64,000 bases of DNA from Orobanche coerulescens (Eukaryota > Streptophyta > Magnoliopsida > Lamiales > Orobanchaceae), in NCBI GenBank assembly GCA_033398695.1, contig CM065815.1, positions 146,551,001 to 146,615,000 on the forward strand, read 5' to 3'. Each line of letters begins with the position of its first letter. The stretch's first letter is position 1. Positions 46,804 to 57,495 of this stretch are shown here, in pieces. The notes under the pieces were generated by a model that saw only the letters and a program-made list of their open reading frames with translations, did not search any database and was not told the DNA's origin. A program made the position numbers and the translations under genes.

Positions 46804-48347
46804 TGTTGACTCAAAAAGGATTTTGATGATAATTTCATTCAAAACATTTAATTAAATCAATCTCAGCATGTTGCTACATTGAAGGAACAAAATGATGTTA
46901 GCGCACGCTATCTATACAAGAGTAGCACACGCTATCGAGGAATGCATATTCAGCCTAGTCAGTCAGCTGCAGTCCAATGAAGTTACCTGATGGATAGCGC
47001 ACGCAAGTCTTTCAACATTTGCGCACGCTAAATTATTACAGTTAGTGCACGTTATACAATAATATTAATGCACGCTATCACATCATTCAGTCATAGGACA
47101 GTGAGGTTTGGAAAGAAAATGGAAATGGTCGTGCGCACGCTACGAACAATTATTTACGTATGCTAATACAAGGAGTTAGCCCACGTTATTCTACATTGCT
47201 TGCGCACGCTACCTAATATGGTCAGTAGTCCAGTAGCTACTGCACTCAAAGTAAGAAGGGCTTTACGTATGCTACACAGGGTTACGTACGTAACTGAAGA
47301 ATACATTTAGCGCACGCTACGATATATTATTAGCGCACGCTAAAATCAGTCAACAAGCTTACCGTTGGAATTTCTACCGTTAGAAAGCAAGAGTCAATGA
47401 ATATCCGTGAAATCTGGAAAAGCTGGAAATAATTAATACTAGCGCACGCTAGTCATGCTTGCTAGCGCACGCTAAGTTCAAAATTAGTCGTTGGATAAAG
47501 AGACGTTGGGGAGACAAACCAACACTTTCAAAGTCAAGATTGAAGACCTGTTGACCAGCCGATAACGCATGCTACGAGTACATGACTAGCGCACGCTAGC
47601 CATATAATTTTACCGTTGGAACAGTCTTGTGACCATTCAGGAAAGCCAAGTCAGAATCGACAGCGCACGCTAGAAGACATTATTACCGCTCGCTAATAAT
47701 ACGATTTTCAGTATTTGAAGAATGACTCTCACCTATAAATACCCATGGGACTTGGGTATCAAAAACACACAACTTCGGGCATACAAGCATACAAGCATAC
47801 AAGCATTCTTGAGCTCAAATTGCTACAGATTACTATATTATAAGTTATGAGAAGGAAAGATACAAGAGTGATTTTCTTTGTAATATCTATTATACTTTGT
47901 ATTCTTTCATTTGATTGTAAGTGTTGCATCACTTACACTTGAGCGTAAGAGAAACGAATCAAGAGTCACTAATCCGGTGTTATTAGGATCTTTGATCCGG
48001 CATTATTAGGATTATACTCCCATATTCGTATAGTGAGGATTATCTAGTTCCTATAGAACACTAGATAAACAAAAGTTTATATTGAGAGATAGGTTGAGCT
48101 TGGACCGATAGAAGACAAGCGGTTGTAAAGGTTGTGAACTCGGACCGATCGAAGATGAGTCAAGATTGTGGTTGTTCTTGAGCCAATAGAAAAAGAAAGT
48201 CGGAGAGAGTACGTAGGCAAGTTGCCGAACCTCTATAAATCTTTGAGTCTTTAAATTCCGGACTATTTTTCATTTATTCGCAAGAAATTTCGTTACTCCG
48301 CATTACCACTATTCAACCCCCCTTGTAGTGGTAAATTTATCTCTTCA
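46804..48347 (+). repeat. Cop1 5' LTR (about 1544 bp)
   Basis: TGTTGACTCAAAAAGGATTT to ATCTCTTCA, with the primer site two bases downstream. U3 is dominated by the word array (46897-47693). Confidence 0.85.
46897..47741 (+). promoter_or_regulatory. Cop1 word array and TATA box
   Basis: Over twenty words, mostly TAGCGCACGCTA but also GTTACGTACGTAAC and TTACGTATGCTA hybrids, followed by CTATAAATACC (TATA at 47734-47741). It is the largest array here and mixes the word types of Gy1/Gy2 and Cop2. Confidence 0.72.
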
Positions 48348-48349
48348 GT

Positions 48350-48362
48350 TGGTATCGGAGCG
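48350..48362 (+). other. Cop1 primer-binding site
   Basis: TGGTATCGGAGCG directly after the LTR edge, of the initiator-methionine tRNA type. Confidence 0.88.
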
Positions 48363-48430
48363 GGTCTCTTTTTTAAAGGTTTAACCACCTAAGAGAAAAA
48401 GATCCTCAAATAGCACTTCTTGGCCAAATC

Positions 48431-48799
48431 GAAGGAAATGCTCTCAACCGTCCTCCTTTCTTCGACGGTTCCAATTTCATGACATGGAAAAAGAAAATGG
48501 CTATCTTCGTTCAAGACTACGATATTGAAATTTGGAAAGTTATTTCTCTTGGTCCTAAGCTTGCTAAGAAAGAGGATGGATCATTGAAAAAGATCGACGA
48601 ATTCAATGACGAGGATTGGAGGAACACACACATCAACTCACGAGCTACTCAACTCCTCTATTGCGCTCTTAATCCCGAAGAACTCAATAGGATATCGTCC
48701 TACGAAAGCGCAAAGGAAATTTGGGAAATTCTCGAAGTCACTCATGAGGGAACCACCCAAGTCAAGGAAACCAAAATTAACATGCTACTTCATGACTAC
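48431..48799 (+). pseudogene. Cop1 Gag, N-terminal piece
   Basis: Reads IEGNALNRPPFFDGSNFMTW, KKKMAIFVQDYDIEIWKVIS, LNPEELNRISSYESAKEIWE, VTHEGTTQVKETKINMLLHD, then Y at the Tat1 junction. This is the copia-type Gag N-terminal domain. It aligns along its length with Cop2 Gag (56398 downward). Truncated by insertion. The start codon is uncertain. Confidence 0.85.
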
Positions 48800-50107
48800 T
48801 GTTGCGATATTTCTTACACGCAAGTGCACGTTATCGTTTACAAGTAATAAAGTGATGAGTGAGTATCGTTCTAACGAGGACTGAATCACTAACCACCGAT
48901 TTTGTGTATTCTAGTTTTATTCGAACAATAGACTTTGGGTTTTGCAATTAACTACTAAAAGAATTACTAAAAGACTAAACAGCAGAAAACGATAGCTTGA
49001 ATAAAGGGAAATCAAATGATGAATAGGTCTAGGATTCTGAATCCACCTCGGTTTATCCGAATTTACTCTCGATTATCCGTAATAATTAATGTTCCCAATT
49101 TATTGAAGGCGGAGATTGCTAATATATTCTACCGCCTCTCCCGAGGTCAATAGATTTGTCTAAAGGCGAATAACGCACTCTATCCCTAGGTGAATTAATT
49201 CGTCAATAGGCGAAAAGCATAAAATCTCCAAAAGGCCACGTAGTTCCTATGAGTATATTCCTATCTCACAGAATAAAACGGTCCTCACCAATAGTTCCTC
49301 ACCAATTCTCCTCTCCCGATTCGAATTGAATGATTAAATCAATACAACTATTGGCCAGATAATTGCAAGCATTAAACATAATTGGGAAAACTCAACAAAA
49401 AGGTAATTAATTAGACAATCTCAAGCAAATTCGTCAAAACGTAAGTTTCATCAAAATCCTAGATTAGGGTTTTAGCCTGACATACTAATAATTGAAAATA
49501 CAGAATAAATGAATGAAAGCATTAAAATCAAACGCAGATGAAGCTCGGATTCCTCCGTTCTTCGGCTTCCGCCCTCTGCCCTTGAAGTCTTCTGCTTCCC
49601 TCTTCTTCTGTTGTCTCCAAGCTTAAGCTCCAAAAGATAAAAGATTCAAAGATGATTAATTAGGGTCTTAAACCTTATTTATAGCTTAGCACATCCTCCA
49701 AATCGCGTCCATATGAGTAGGTCGAAAATTGGATTCGAAACGGCCCAAATTCGTGCGGACATACAAAAACCGCCTAGTGTGCCGCGGCGCACTAAATCTG
49801 TGCCGCGACACACTGCCTTTACCTGGAAGCCTGGGCGTCCTTAAATTCTTTTGTGCCGCGGCTCACCTGGACTGTGCCGCGGCACAGTCTGATTACTCTG
49901 CGCTCGGCAGGTGTCTTCTGTGCCGCGGCCCGCTTCCTTGTGCCGCGGCTCATAGCCAAAATTTGCCGTTTCGCCTCGTTTTAGCTTCCGGACTTCAACT
50001 TCCTGACAAACATACAAAATTAAGGCATTAAAGGATCATTTAAACAATTACACTCTCCAAAACAATACAAAATAATGATAAATAAGCGTATAAAAATACG
50101 CCTAACA
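48800..50107 (-). repeat. Tat1 LTR (Tat/Athila-like), about 1308 bp
   Basis: In sense (minus) direction it starts TGTTAGGCGTATTTTTATAC at 50107 and ends ATATCGCAACA at 48800. A long purine tract (AAGTTTGGGGGTATT) with AGGACAAGCAAAGGCTT upstream lies just outside at 50108-50150, typical of the 3' LTR of Tat/Athila-type gypsy elements. It contains a TATA box (49687-49674) and a TGTGCCGCGGCACA word array. Confidence 0.8.
49674..49957 (-). promoter_or_regulatory. Tat1 TATA box and TGTGCCGCGGCACA word array
   Basis: Minus-strand GCTATAAATAAG, then about six to seven copies of TGTGCCGCGGCACA or half-words (GTGCCGCGGC) at 49786-49957. The word differs from the others, but its core CCGCGG also places paired CpGs symmetrically. 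Confidence 0.68.
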
Positions 50108-50853
50108 AATACCCCCAAACTTAAGCCTTTGCTTGTCCTCAAGCAAAAAGAATTAATTTCAATAAAAGAATGTCGTGAATCATCGTGCGACTCGTAGTGT
50201 TCAACCTAATCAATACTATCCTGTAATTCTCTCTGAATAATACGAGTGTCATAATAGCTAGCTGCACTCAGAATACTGATTCTCCAAAGTAACCAAGTGC
50301 AGTCCTAATCACTCGTTCATGAAGAAAATCTAGCTCAAAGATTAACAAACGTGAATCAAATCGACCGTCAATATGAAAGGCTAAAATAAACAAGCTAGTG
50401 CGACCCGTTCCACAGTCTAATGGCAAAATTTTCACGAGTTTCATAAAAATAATCCTCGGACAGTATTCCCTTATAAATATGCTCAAGAGATTGATTCGAG
50501 TTGACCACTAGGTTCGGATCTCGGGATGTTTCATCGGGATAATCCTAGGGTGGAACTTCCATTCTCATGTATTGGGAAACCGTTTGACGTAAAAGACACT
50601 CATGGGGCACATGGATGCTTCTAGTTACTAAGTTCCCTTCTACAGCGGAGAAACAACTCGAATATATAATTCCCGCATGTCCGAGTCAAGGTCGCCGTTT
50701 TACGCGAGAGTAAACAGCGGGTCACGCGAATACCCACGGTTACTAAGCTCCCTATCATCGGCACATGTGAAATCTCTAAATCACTAGTCTAATCAGGGTC
50801 GTCGTTTTACGCGAGAGTAAACAACGGGTCACGCGAATACCCCCGGTTACTAG
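50108..50853 (-). other. Tat1 3' internal region, non-coding, truncated
   Basis: Purine tract at the LTR edge, then untranslated sequence with a direct repeat (about 50694-50745 and 50798-50852, GTTTTACGCGAGAGTAAAC) of about 106-bp period. It is joined abruptly at 50853/50854 to the inside of the Gy5 5' LTR, marking a deletion. Confidence 0.65.
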
Positions 50854-51517
50854 AACATGATACGTCCGTAACTCAGAACTGGACCAAGAGGCAAGAAATG
50901 AAGCCTTGTTACGGCCGTAAAAAGGAATGTATACGGCCATAACTCACTAATATTACGGCCATAATGAAGCTGGCTTACGACCGTAACACAGCCTGGGACA
51001 GCAAACAGTCCAGGACTGAAGTAACTACTCGACGAGAATTAATCGAAAAAGTACCAAGGCGTAACAATGACCAACGGATACAATCACCACGGATTTGAGT
51101 CAGAAACCAAAATGTTACGATGAAGCGTGATTTCGAATGCCCGAAGGCTCAGGAACAACAAGTATAACAAGAATACCCTAAACTTAGGGAAATTACGAAA
51201 TGACCCAAACGTCCAAAAAATCGCGATACGACGTCGGATTAACAAACCTAAACTCACAACACGAACAACTCAACCATACGAACTCATGCAACCAGAGAAA
51301 TTACAAAAGAGAACGGGTTATACGAGAATCGAACGTCCAAGTCACACTACACGACGTAAAACATAATAATATCGAACCATCACCAAGGATCGTCCAAACG
51401 GAGAAATTCCAAGAATAAAATAGATTCAAAATGTCGACATGGTTACAAGCGAGCTACTAAAAATGAAAATACACAAAAACAGGAACATCGGAAAAGAAGA
51501 AAAATGCGGATGTTACA
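50854..51517 (-). repeat. Gy5 5' LTR remnant
   Basis: Matches 43786-44449 of the complete LTR with few changes, including the distal part of the TTACGGCCGTAA array (to about 50995). Confidence 0.9.
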
Positions 51518-53325
51518 GTATCTACTCCCTAGAATCGATGAGTTGTTCGACCAGCTACAAGGGGCAACAATTTACTCCAAGTTTGACCTTCAGCAAGGGT
51601 ATTACCAATTAAGGATCAAAGAGGACGACATACCAAAGACTGCCTTTCAAACTAGGTATGGTCATTACGAATTTATGGTGATGCCTTTTGGATTGACCAA
51701 CGCACCGGCTGCATTTATGGATTTAATGCACTGTGTATTCCAACCGTATCTGGATGAATTCGTGGTAATATTCATTGACGACATACTCGTTTATTCCAAA
51801 TCAGATCAGGATCACGAAACTCACCTGAGATTAGTGCTAGAAACGCTAAGGAAGCATAAGTTGTATGCCAAATTCAGTAAGTGTGAATTCTGGTTATGAA
51901 AAGTAGCGTTTTTAGGACACATCATATCCGGAGAAGGAATTGCAGTAGATCCATCGAAGGTAGAGACTATTCTGGACTGGAAGAGGCCAGAAATAGTCAC
52001 AGAAATTCGAAGCTTTCTTGGACTTGCGGGTTACTACTGCAAATTCATTAAAGACTTCTCAAAAATCACAGGACCACTCACAAGACTAACGCAGAAACAC
52101 GTTAAATTTGAGTGGAACGATACGTGTGAGACAAGTTTCCAGGAACTCAAGAGAAAACTCACCACCGCACCTGTTCCAACACTTCCTGAAGGGAGTGAAG
52201 GATTTGTAGTATATAGCAATGCTTCAAAGGAAGGATTAGGAGCTGTGCTGATGCAAAACAGCAAGGTTGTGGCTTATGCATCCCGAAAGCTAAAAATCCC
52301 CGAGATGAATTATCCGACCCATGACCTTGAACTCTTTGCGATAGTATTCGCATTAAATAAATGAAGGCACTACCTCTATGGAGCTACATTCACTATCTTC
52401 ACCGACCACAAGAGTCTCAAATATCTGTTCTCTCAGATGGATTTGAACCTAAGACAGAGACGGTGGATAGAACTTCTTGAAGATTATAACTTCACCATTC
52501 AACATCATCCGGGCAAGGCCAACGTCGTCGCAGATTCCCTGAGTAGGAAAACCAGTGTAGCTAGACTTATGGTAAGAGAATGGAACGCCTTGAGAGAAAT
52601 AGTCCAATGGAACCCAAAGCAGGCTAAGACACATGTTCTATGTGCTAATTTATTAGTAAAGCCGGACCTAGTTAAGGAGATTCAAGAAGCACAGATTCAT
52701 GATGGGAAGCTGTGTAAACTTAAGGAAAGAATTGCACAAGGCGAGAAATATGAGTTCAGCATGTCGGATGATGGAATACTAAGATACAAGCACCGTACAT
52801 GTGTTCCCGATAATGACGAACTCAAGAAGAAAATTCTATCAGAGGCTCACTGCTCTCGGTATACAATACATCCAGGCGGTAATATGATGTATAAGGATCT
52901 GAAGAAATATTACTGGTGGGTGAACATGAAGAACCAAGTAGCAGAATTCGTAGCGAGATGTTTGACTTGCCAAAGAGTGAAGGCTGAACACCAAAGACCA
53001 TTAGGATTGCTACATCCGCTCGAGATTCCCGAATGGAAATGGGAACTAGTTGCGATGGACTTCGTGACAGATCTACCAACAACCAACGGAGGATATAACA
53101 AGATCTGGGTAGTAGTGGATAGACTTACAAAGTCAGCTCATTTACTACCCGTAAGGAAGAATGACAGTCTGCAAAAACTAGCAAGGACGTACATACGAGA
53201 AATCATTAGACTGCATGGTGTACCTGTAGACATTGTGTCAGATCGAGATCCCAGATTTGTCTCCATGTTTTGGAAGAGTCTTCATCAAGAACTTGGGACA
53301 ACATTGAGTTTCAGCACTGCGGCAC
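51518..53325 (+). pseudogene. Gy4 RT, RNase H and integrase core (middle segment)
   Basis: Resumes Gy4 pol: [20 protein letters not shown], the palm motif [12 protein letters not shown] with both aspartates, [15 protein letters not shown], RNase H ([12 protein letters not shown]; Asp expected where Asn stands), [16 protein letters not shown] then a stop for tryptophan, [23 protein letters not shown], the integrase zinc region ([25 protein letters not shown]), core [15 protein letters not shown] (first Asp) and [10 protein letters not shown] (second Asp), ending [10 protein letters not shown] at Cop2. Stops at 51897 and near 52361 are of the C-to-T transition type. Confidence 0.9.
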
Positions 53326-54366
53326 TGTTGGGTACGGATTCGGATATTTGCGCCGTGTTGCGAAAGCGTAAATTAAAATTCCAGAAAATAAATGACGCAA
53401 GGATTTATAGAGGTTCGGCTATAAACGATCCTACATCCTCTCTCGGTATCTTTTTCAATAGGCTAAAGAAAAACCTCTACGCCTCTCTTCTATCGGTCGA
53501 GGTATAACCGTTACAATCACGTCTTCTATTGGTCCGTGATAAACCACTTGTACTTGTCTTTGCGTCGGTCTAAGTTAAACCGTTTTCCTTTTCTATCGGA
53601 AAAGGAATCAACCGCTCTAGCTTTCTATGGGTACTAGATAAACCTCACTTAGATATCGATTGGGATTCTAATAATGCCGGATCCTTGATCCTAATAACAC
53701 CGAATCCAATAGTATCTTTTCTTTTACCACTCGTGTATGTTTTCGTGAATTCTCACTCAAACACTTACAATTAAGCTCAATATCAACAACAAGAATGTGT
53801 ATAATAATATCACAAGTATAGACAATTTGCTCAAGGTTGTTGTACTCAAACAATACCATAGGGATGGTATTTATAGGCTCCATCATCAAACTAGCCGTTA
53901 GGTGCCATACCGTTCATTACGTACGCTATCATCTCCATATTACGTACGCAAGCCTCGTTACGTACGTTAACCACCACGGGTTACGTACGTAAGCATCTTC
54001 CAGTTCCAGTCCAGGGAGCTTCATCATTTGAGTTACGTACGTTAGCCATCTACCCATTACGTACGTTAACATTACATCACTGATGACGTCATATATCCGT
54101 TGCATGCTTTTCTGACTCTGACTCCTCCAACGTTCACTTGTTTGAACTGTGTTACGTACGTTATCTCTCATCCATTACGTACGTTAGCTTCATCATATTA
54201 CATACGTTAACAATGTCTTGTCACGTACGTTAGCTTTGTTTTTCTCCAGCATTTTGCACTTCGTTTTCCTTCGATGCTTGCTTCGTCTCTTCGTTGTTTT
54301 GTTTTGCTTATCTACATTAATCATCAAAACACTTTTAATTTATGTATGGAACTAAATGTTCCAACA
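53326..54366 (-). repeat. Cop2 3' LTR
   Basis: Sense TGTTGGAACATTTAGTTCC (54366) to CGAATCCGTACCCAACA (53326). TATA box near 53868-53875 and word array 53915-54236. Confidence 0.93.
53868..54236 (-). promoter_or_regulatory. Cop2 3' LTR TATA box and TTACGTACGTAA word array
   Basis: Minus-strand CCTATAAATACC, then about a dozen TTACGTACGTAA, TAACGTACGTAA or GCTAACGTACGTAA words at 20-35 bp spacing, broken only by a 90-bp word-free stretch. Confidence 0.72.
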
Positions 54367-54857
54367 ATCTCCCCCTTTTTGATGATTACAAAACAACACT
54401 TCGTCAATGGGATTTACCTGCAAAATACAAATATATGTATATGTGTACAGACCAAAGTTTTCGACTTTGTCCGTTTTGTTAGAATCTTCTCCCATTTCTT
54501 TTTCGACTCCTTCTTTTCTTTTCTCCTTTTCTTTTCTCAATTTCATTAATTTTTCATCGTATTTTCGACGTCTCCGCATTTTTCTTTTTCTGTCATTTTC
54601 GACTTATCCTTTTCATTTGTCAATTTTCTCCCCCTTTCAAGGTTAATCACATTTTTGACTTCTTTTTCTCCTTCTCCATTCTCTCCCCCTTTTTGTTTTC
54701 ATCAAAAAGTGGATAAAATATCAATTGAAAATAATACCAAAATATAAAATATGCATGATACAATTTATGAATAATTGCATAAAGGGTAAAAACTCCCCCG
54801 GAGAATAATATCTCCCATTAAAAAAAATTATACTCCCCCTGAGTAAAATATCAAAAA
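54367..54857 (-). other. Cop2 non-coding region with multiple purine tracts
   Basis: On the minus strand the PPT AAAAAGGGGGAGA abuts the LTR (about 54368-54381). Similar purine blocks recur near 54630, 54686, 54795 and 54835. Repeated PPT copies upstream of the 3' LTR are a known feature of Sireviruses. The rest is T-rich with no gene. Confidence 0.75.
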
Positions 54858-56398
54858 TCAATTTTTGGGGGCCCAACCTATAGTTGGTTTTTGTTTCGAG
54901 ACATAAACAATATTTGAAATATTTGTTCCTTTAGGAACCCAAATTTTCTTAATTTTTATCGTCCGCCTCGGGCTTTTGCAACTTGAAATATGATGCCCGA
55001 TTTTTAAACACTTTTCGCAATGGGGTATCTTGAAATTAACGGATTCATTTTTCAAGCGAGTTTTGAAACCTAACCCCTCTTTATTCAAAGTAAATTTTTG
55101 AACACCAAGCATTTGTTCAAATTTCTCATTTCCGGACGAGAGTTTCTTTGTCAAAGATTTAAGCTCGGTTTGGATTTTAGCGAGATCATTCTTCAAAATA
55201 TTTTCATTTTCAATACACTTTGAATGATCGATTTCAACAAATTTTCCCTTTCCGATAATTTTGGAATTTTCAATTTCCAAGGATTTAATTTTAGACTTAC
55301 GGGATTTGATCTCGGACAATGCATTTTGGAAATCCGTATGTAATAATCCAAATGCATCAAATAATTCGTCATGAGAGGATGTACTTACTTGGCTTTCGAC
55401 GTCACTTTCATCGAACGAACTTCGAGCCATGAGAGCAGGATTATTTTGTTCGATAAAATCGCCGTTTTCGTCTTCATCGCTCCATGTTGCCACGAGAACC
55501 TCTTTCTTGGGTTTAGCTCGGCAATGCTTAGCGAAGTGACCTGGTTTTCCACATTTTCGACAAGAGTTGTCGAATTTCTTCGTTTCGCTCGATATATCCT
55601 TCTTCCTCCGGTTTAATAGAGTTTGGAATTTATTAATATTCTTGGCATAATATGCCGCTTATTCGTCATTTTCCTCTACATGGATTTCTTCTTTCTTCCT
55701 CGATATCTTAGCCTTCATGGCTAACGATCGTTCCTTAGGCTTCGGCTTGACACTTCGTGATTTTAACACGATCTCGTAATTAATTAGCGAACCAACGAGG
55801 GCGCTAAAATCGAGCGTGTTTAGATCTTTGGATTCCATAATTGCGGTCACGGTGCCGTCCTATTCGCTAGGTAGTGATCTTAAGATTTTCTTGACTTTTT
55901 CACTACTAGATAATGGTTTGCCAAACGAAGCTAGTCCATTGGTGATGACCGAAAATCGGTCGAGCATATGGTGATGGACTCGTCACCCTTCATCATGAAT
56001 AACTCGTAGTCATGGAAAAGCATATTTATCTTCGTCTCCTTGACTTGAGTCGTCCCTTCGTGTGTTATTTCTAGAATTTTCCATATTTCTTTCGCACTCT
56101 CACACGATGAGATTCGATTGAACTCTTCCGGATTTAAGGTACAAAATAAGAGTTGAGTAGCCTTACAATTTAGATGGTCATTTTTCCAATCGGCATCGTC
56201 GTATTCTTCGAAAGATTTGAGCGTACCATCGGATTTGATAGGAACTTTAGGGCCAAGGCAAATAATCTTCCAAATCTCGATGTCGTATGCTCGGATGAAT
56301 ATCGACATCTTCTTCTTCCACATTAAATAATTTGAGCCATCAGAGAATGGTGGTCGGTTGAGAGCAAGGCCTTCGACTGGAGAGAATTGAAACGTCAT
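54858..56398 (-). pseudogene. Cop2 Gag
   Basis: Begins MTFQFSPVEGLALNRPPFSD on the minus strand, through the copia Gag domain (YDIEIWKIICLGPKVP, EFNRISSCESAKEIWKILEI, THEGTTQVKETKINMLFHDY) and ALVGSLINYEIVLKSRS, to a CCHC knuckle (CRKCGKPGHFAKHC, near 55555), a coiled-coil region (SEIKSRKSKIKSLEIENSKI), a second finger-like CEKCLKIGHHISSC and the end IKKIWVPKG..IGWAPKN at 54858. One small frameshift near 55955 and stops near 55860 and 55659 interrupt it. No polymerase region follows. Confidence 0.88.
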
Positions 56399-56440
56399 TT
56401 TGGATCTTCTCCTCGGATATTAAGCCGCGTATTGAAGAAC

Positions 56441-56453
56441 CGCTCTGATACCA
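56441..56453 (-). other. Cop2 primer-binding site
   Basis: TGGTATCAGAGCG on the minus strand, two bases from the LTR edge at 56456; initiator-methionine tRNA type. Confidence 0.9.
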
Positions 56454-56455
56454 AT

Positions 56456-57495
56456 TGTTGGGTACGGATTCGGATATTTGCGCCGTGTTGCGGAAGCGTA
56501 AATTAAAATTCAAGAAAATAAATGACGCAAGGATTTATAGAGGTTCGGCTATAAACGATCCTACGTCCTATCTCGGTATCTTTTTCAATAGGCTAAAGAA
56601 AAACCTCTACGCCTCTCTTCTATCGGTCGAGGTATAACCGTTACAATCACGTCTTCTATTGGTCCGTGATAAACCACTTGTACTTGTCTTTGCGTCAGTC
56701 TAAGTTAAACCGTTTTCCTTTTCTATCGGATAAGGAATCAACTGCTCTAGCTTTCTATGGGTACTAGATAAACCTCACTTAGATATCGATTGCGATTCTA
56801 ATAATGCCGGATCCTTGATCCTAATAACACCGAATCCAATAGTATCTTTTCTTTTACCACTCGTGTATGTTTTCGTGAATTCTCACTCAAACACTTACAA
56901 TTAAGCTCAATATCAACAACAAGAATGTGTATAATAATATCACAAGTATAGACAATTTGCTCAAGGTTGTTGTACTCAAACAATACCATAGGGATGGTAT
57001 TTATAGGCTCCATCATCAAACTAGCCGTTAGGTGCCATACCGTTCATTACATACGCTATCATCTCCATATTACGTACGCAAACCTCGTTACGTACGTTAA
57101 CCACCACGGGTTACGTACGTAAGCATCTTCCAGTTCCAGTCCAGGAGCTTCATCATTTGAGTTACGTACGTTAGCCATCTACCCATTACGTACGTTAACA
57201 TTACATCACTGATGACGTCATATATCCGTTGCATGCTTTTCTGACTTTGACTCCTCCAACGTTCACTTGTTTGAACTGTGTTACGTATGTTATCTCTCAT
57301 CCATTACGTACGTTAGCTTCATCATATTACGTACGTTAACAATGTCTTGTTACGTACGTTAGCTTTGTTTTTCTCCAGCATTTTGCACTTCGTTTTCCTT
57401 CGATGCTTGCTTCGTCTCTTCGTTGTTTTGTTTTGCTTATCAACATTAATCATCAAAACACTTTTAATTTATGTATGGAACTAAATGTTCCAACA
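56456..57495 (-). repeat. Cop2 5' LTR
   Basis: Partner of 53326-54366, with the same TATA box (about 56998-57006) and TTACGTACGTAA word array (57045-57362). Most differences from the partner are transitions, several of them inside words (ACGTACG against ACATACG). Confidence 0.93.

Larger units (their letters stand above)
46804..48799 (+). mobile_element. Cop1, Sirevirus-type copia element (5' part only)
   Basis: Starts with an LTR at 46804 in Gy5 RT, followed by a primer site and the beginning of Gag, where Tat1 is inserted. The 3' part is missing. The Sirevirus label comes from close similarity of its Gag to that of Cop2, which has the multiple purine tracts of that group. Confidence 0.82.
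42253..51517 (-). mobile_element. Gy5, chromovirus with internal deletion and nested elements
   Basis: The minus-strand element occupies the Gy4 RT with target duplication GTATC (42248-42252 and 51518-51522). The left (3') LTR is complete (42253-44449); pol runs back from 44470 to 46803, where Cop1 is inserted. Beyond Cop1 and Tat1 only 664 bp of the other LTR remain (50854-51517). Its Gag, primer site and most of the 5' LTR are gone. Confidence 0.88.
53326..57495 (-). mobile_element. Cop2, Gag-only Sirevirus-type copia element
   Basis: LTRs of 1041 and 1040 bp, target duplication GGCAC (53321-53325 and 57496-57500), primer site next to the right LTR, Gag, several purine tracts, no protease, integrase or RT. 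About 15 differences between the LTRs by eye (near 98.5% identity) make it one of the younger insertions. Such an element would need Pol from another copy. Confidence 0.92.

Noticed and set aside
54274..54646. Overlapping T-rich ORFs in Cop2 beside the LTR
   Set aside because: Low-complexity translations of the purine-tract region on the non-sense strand.
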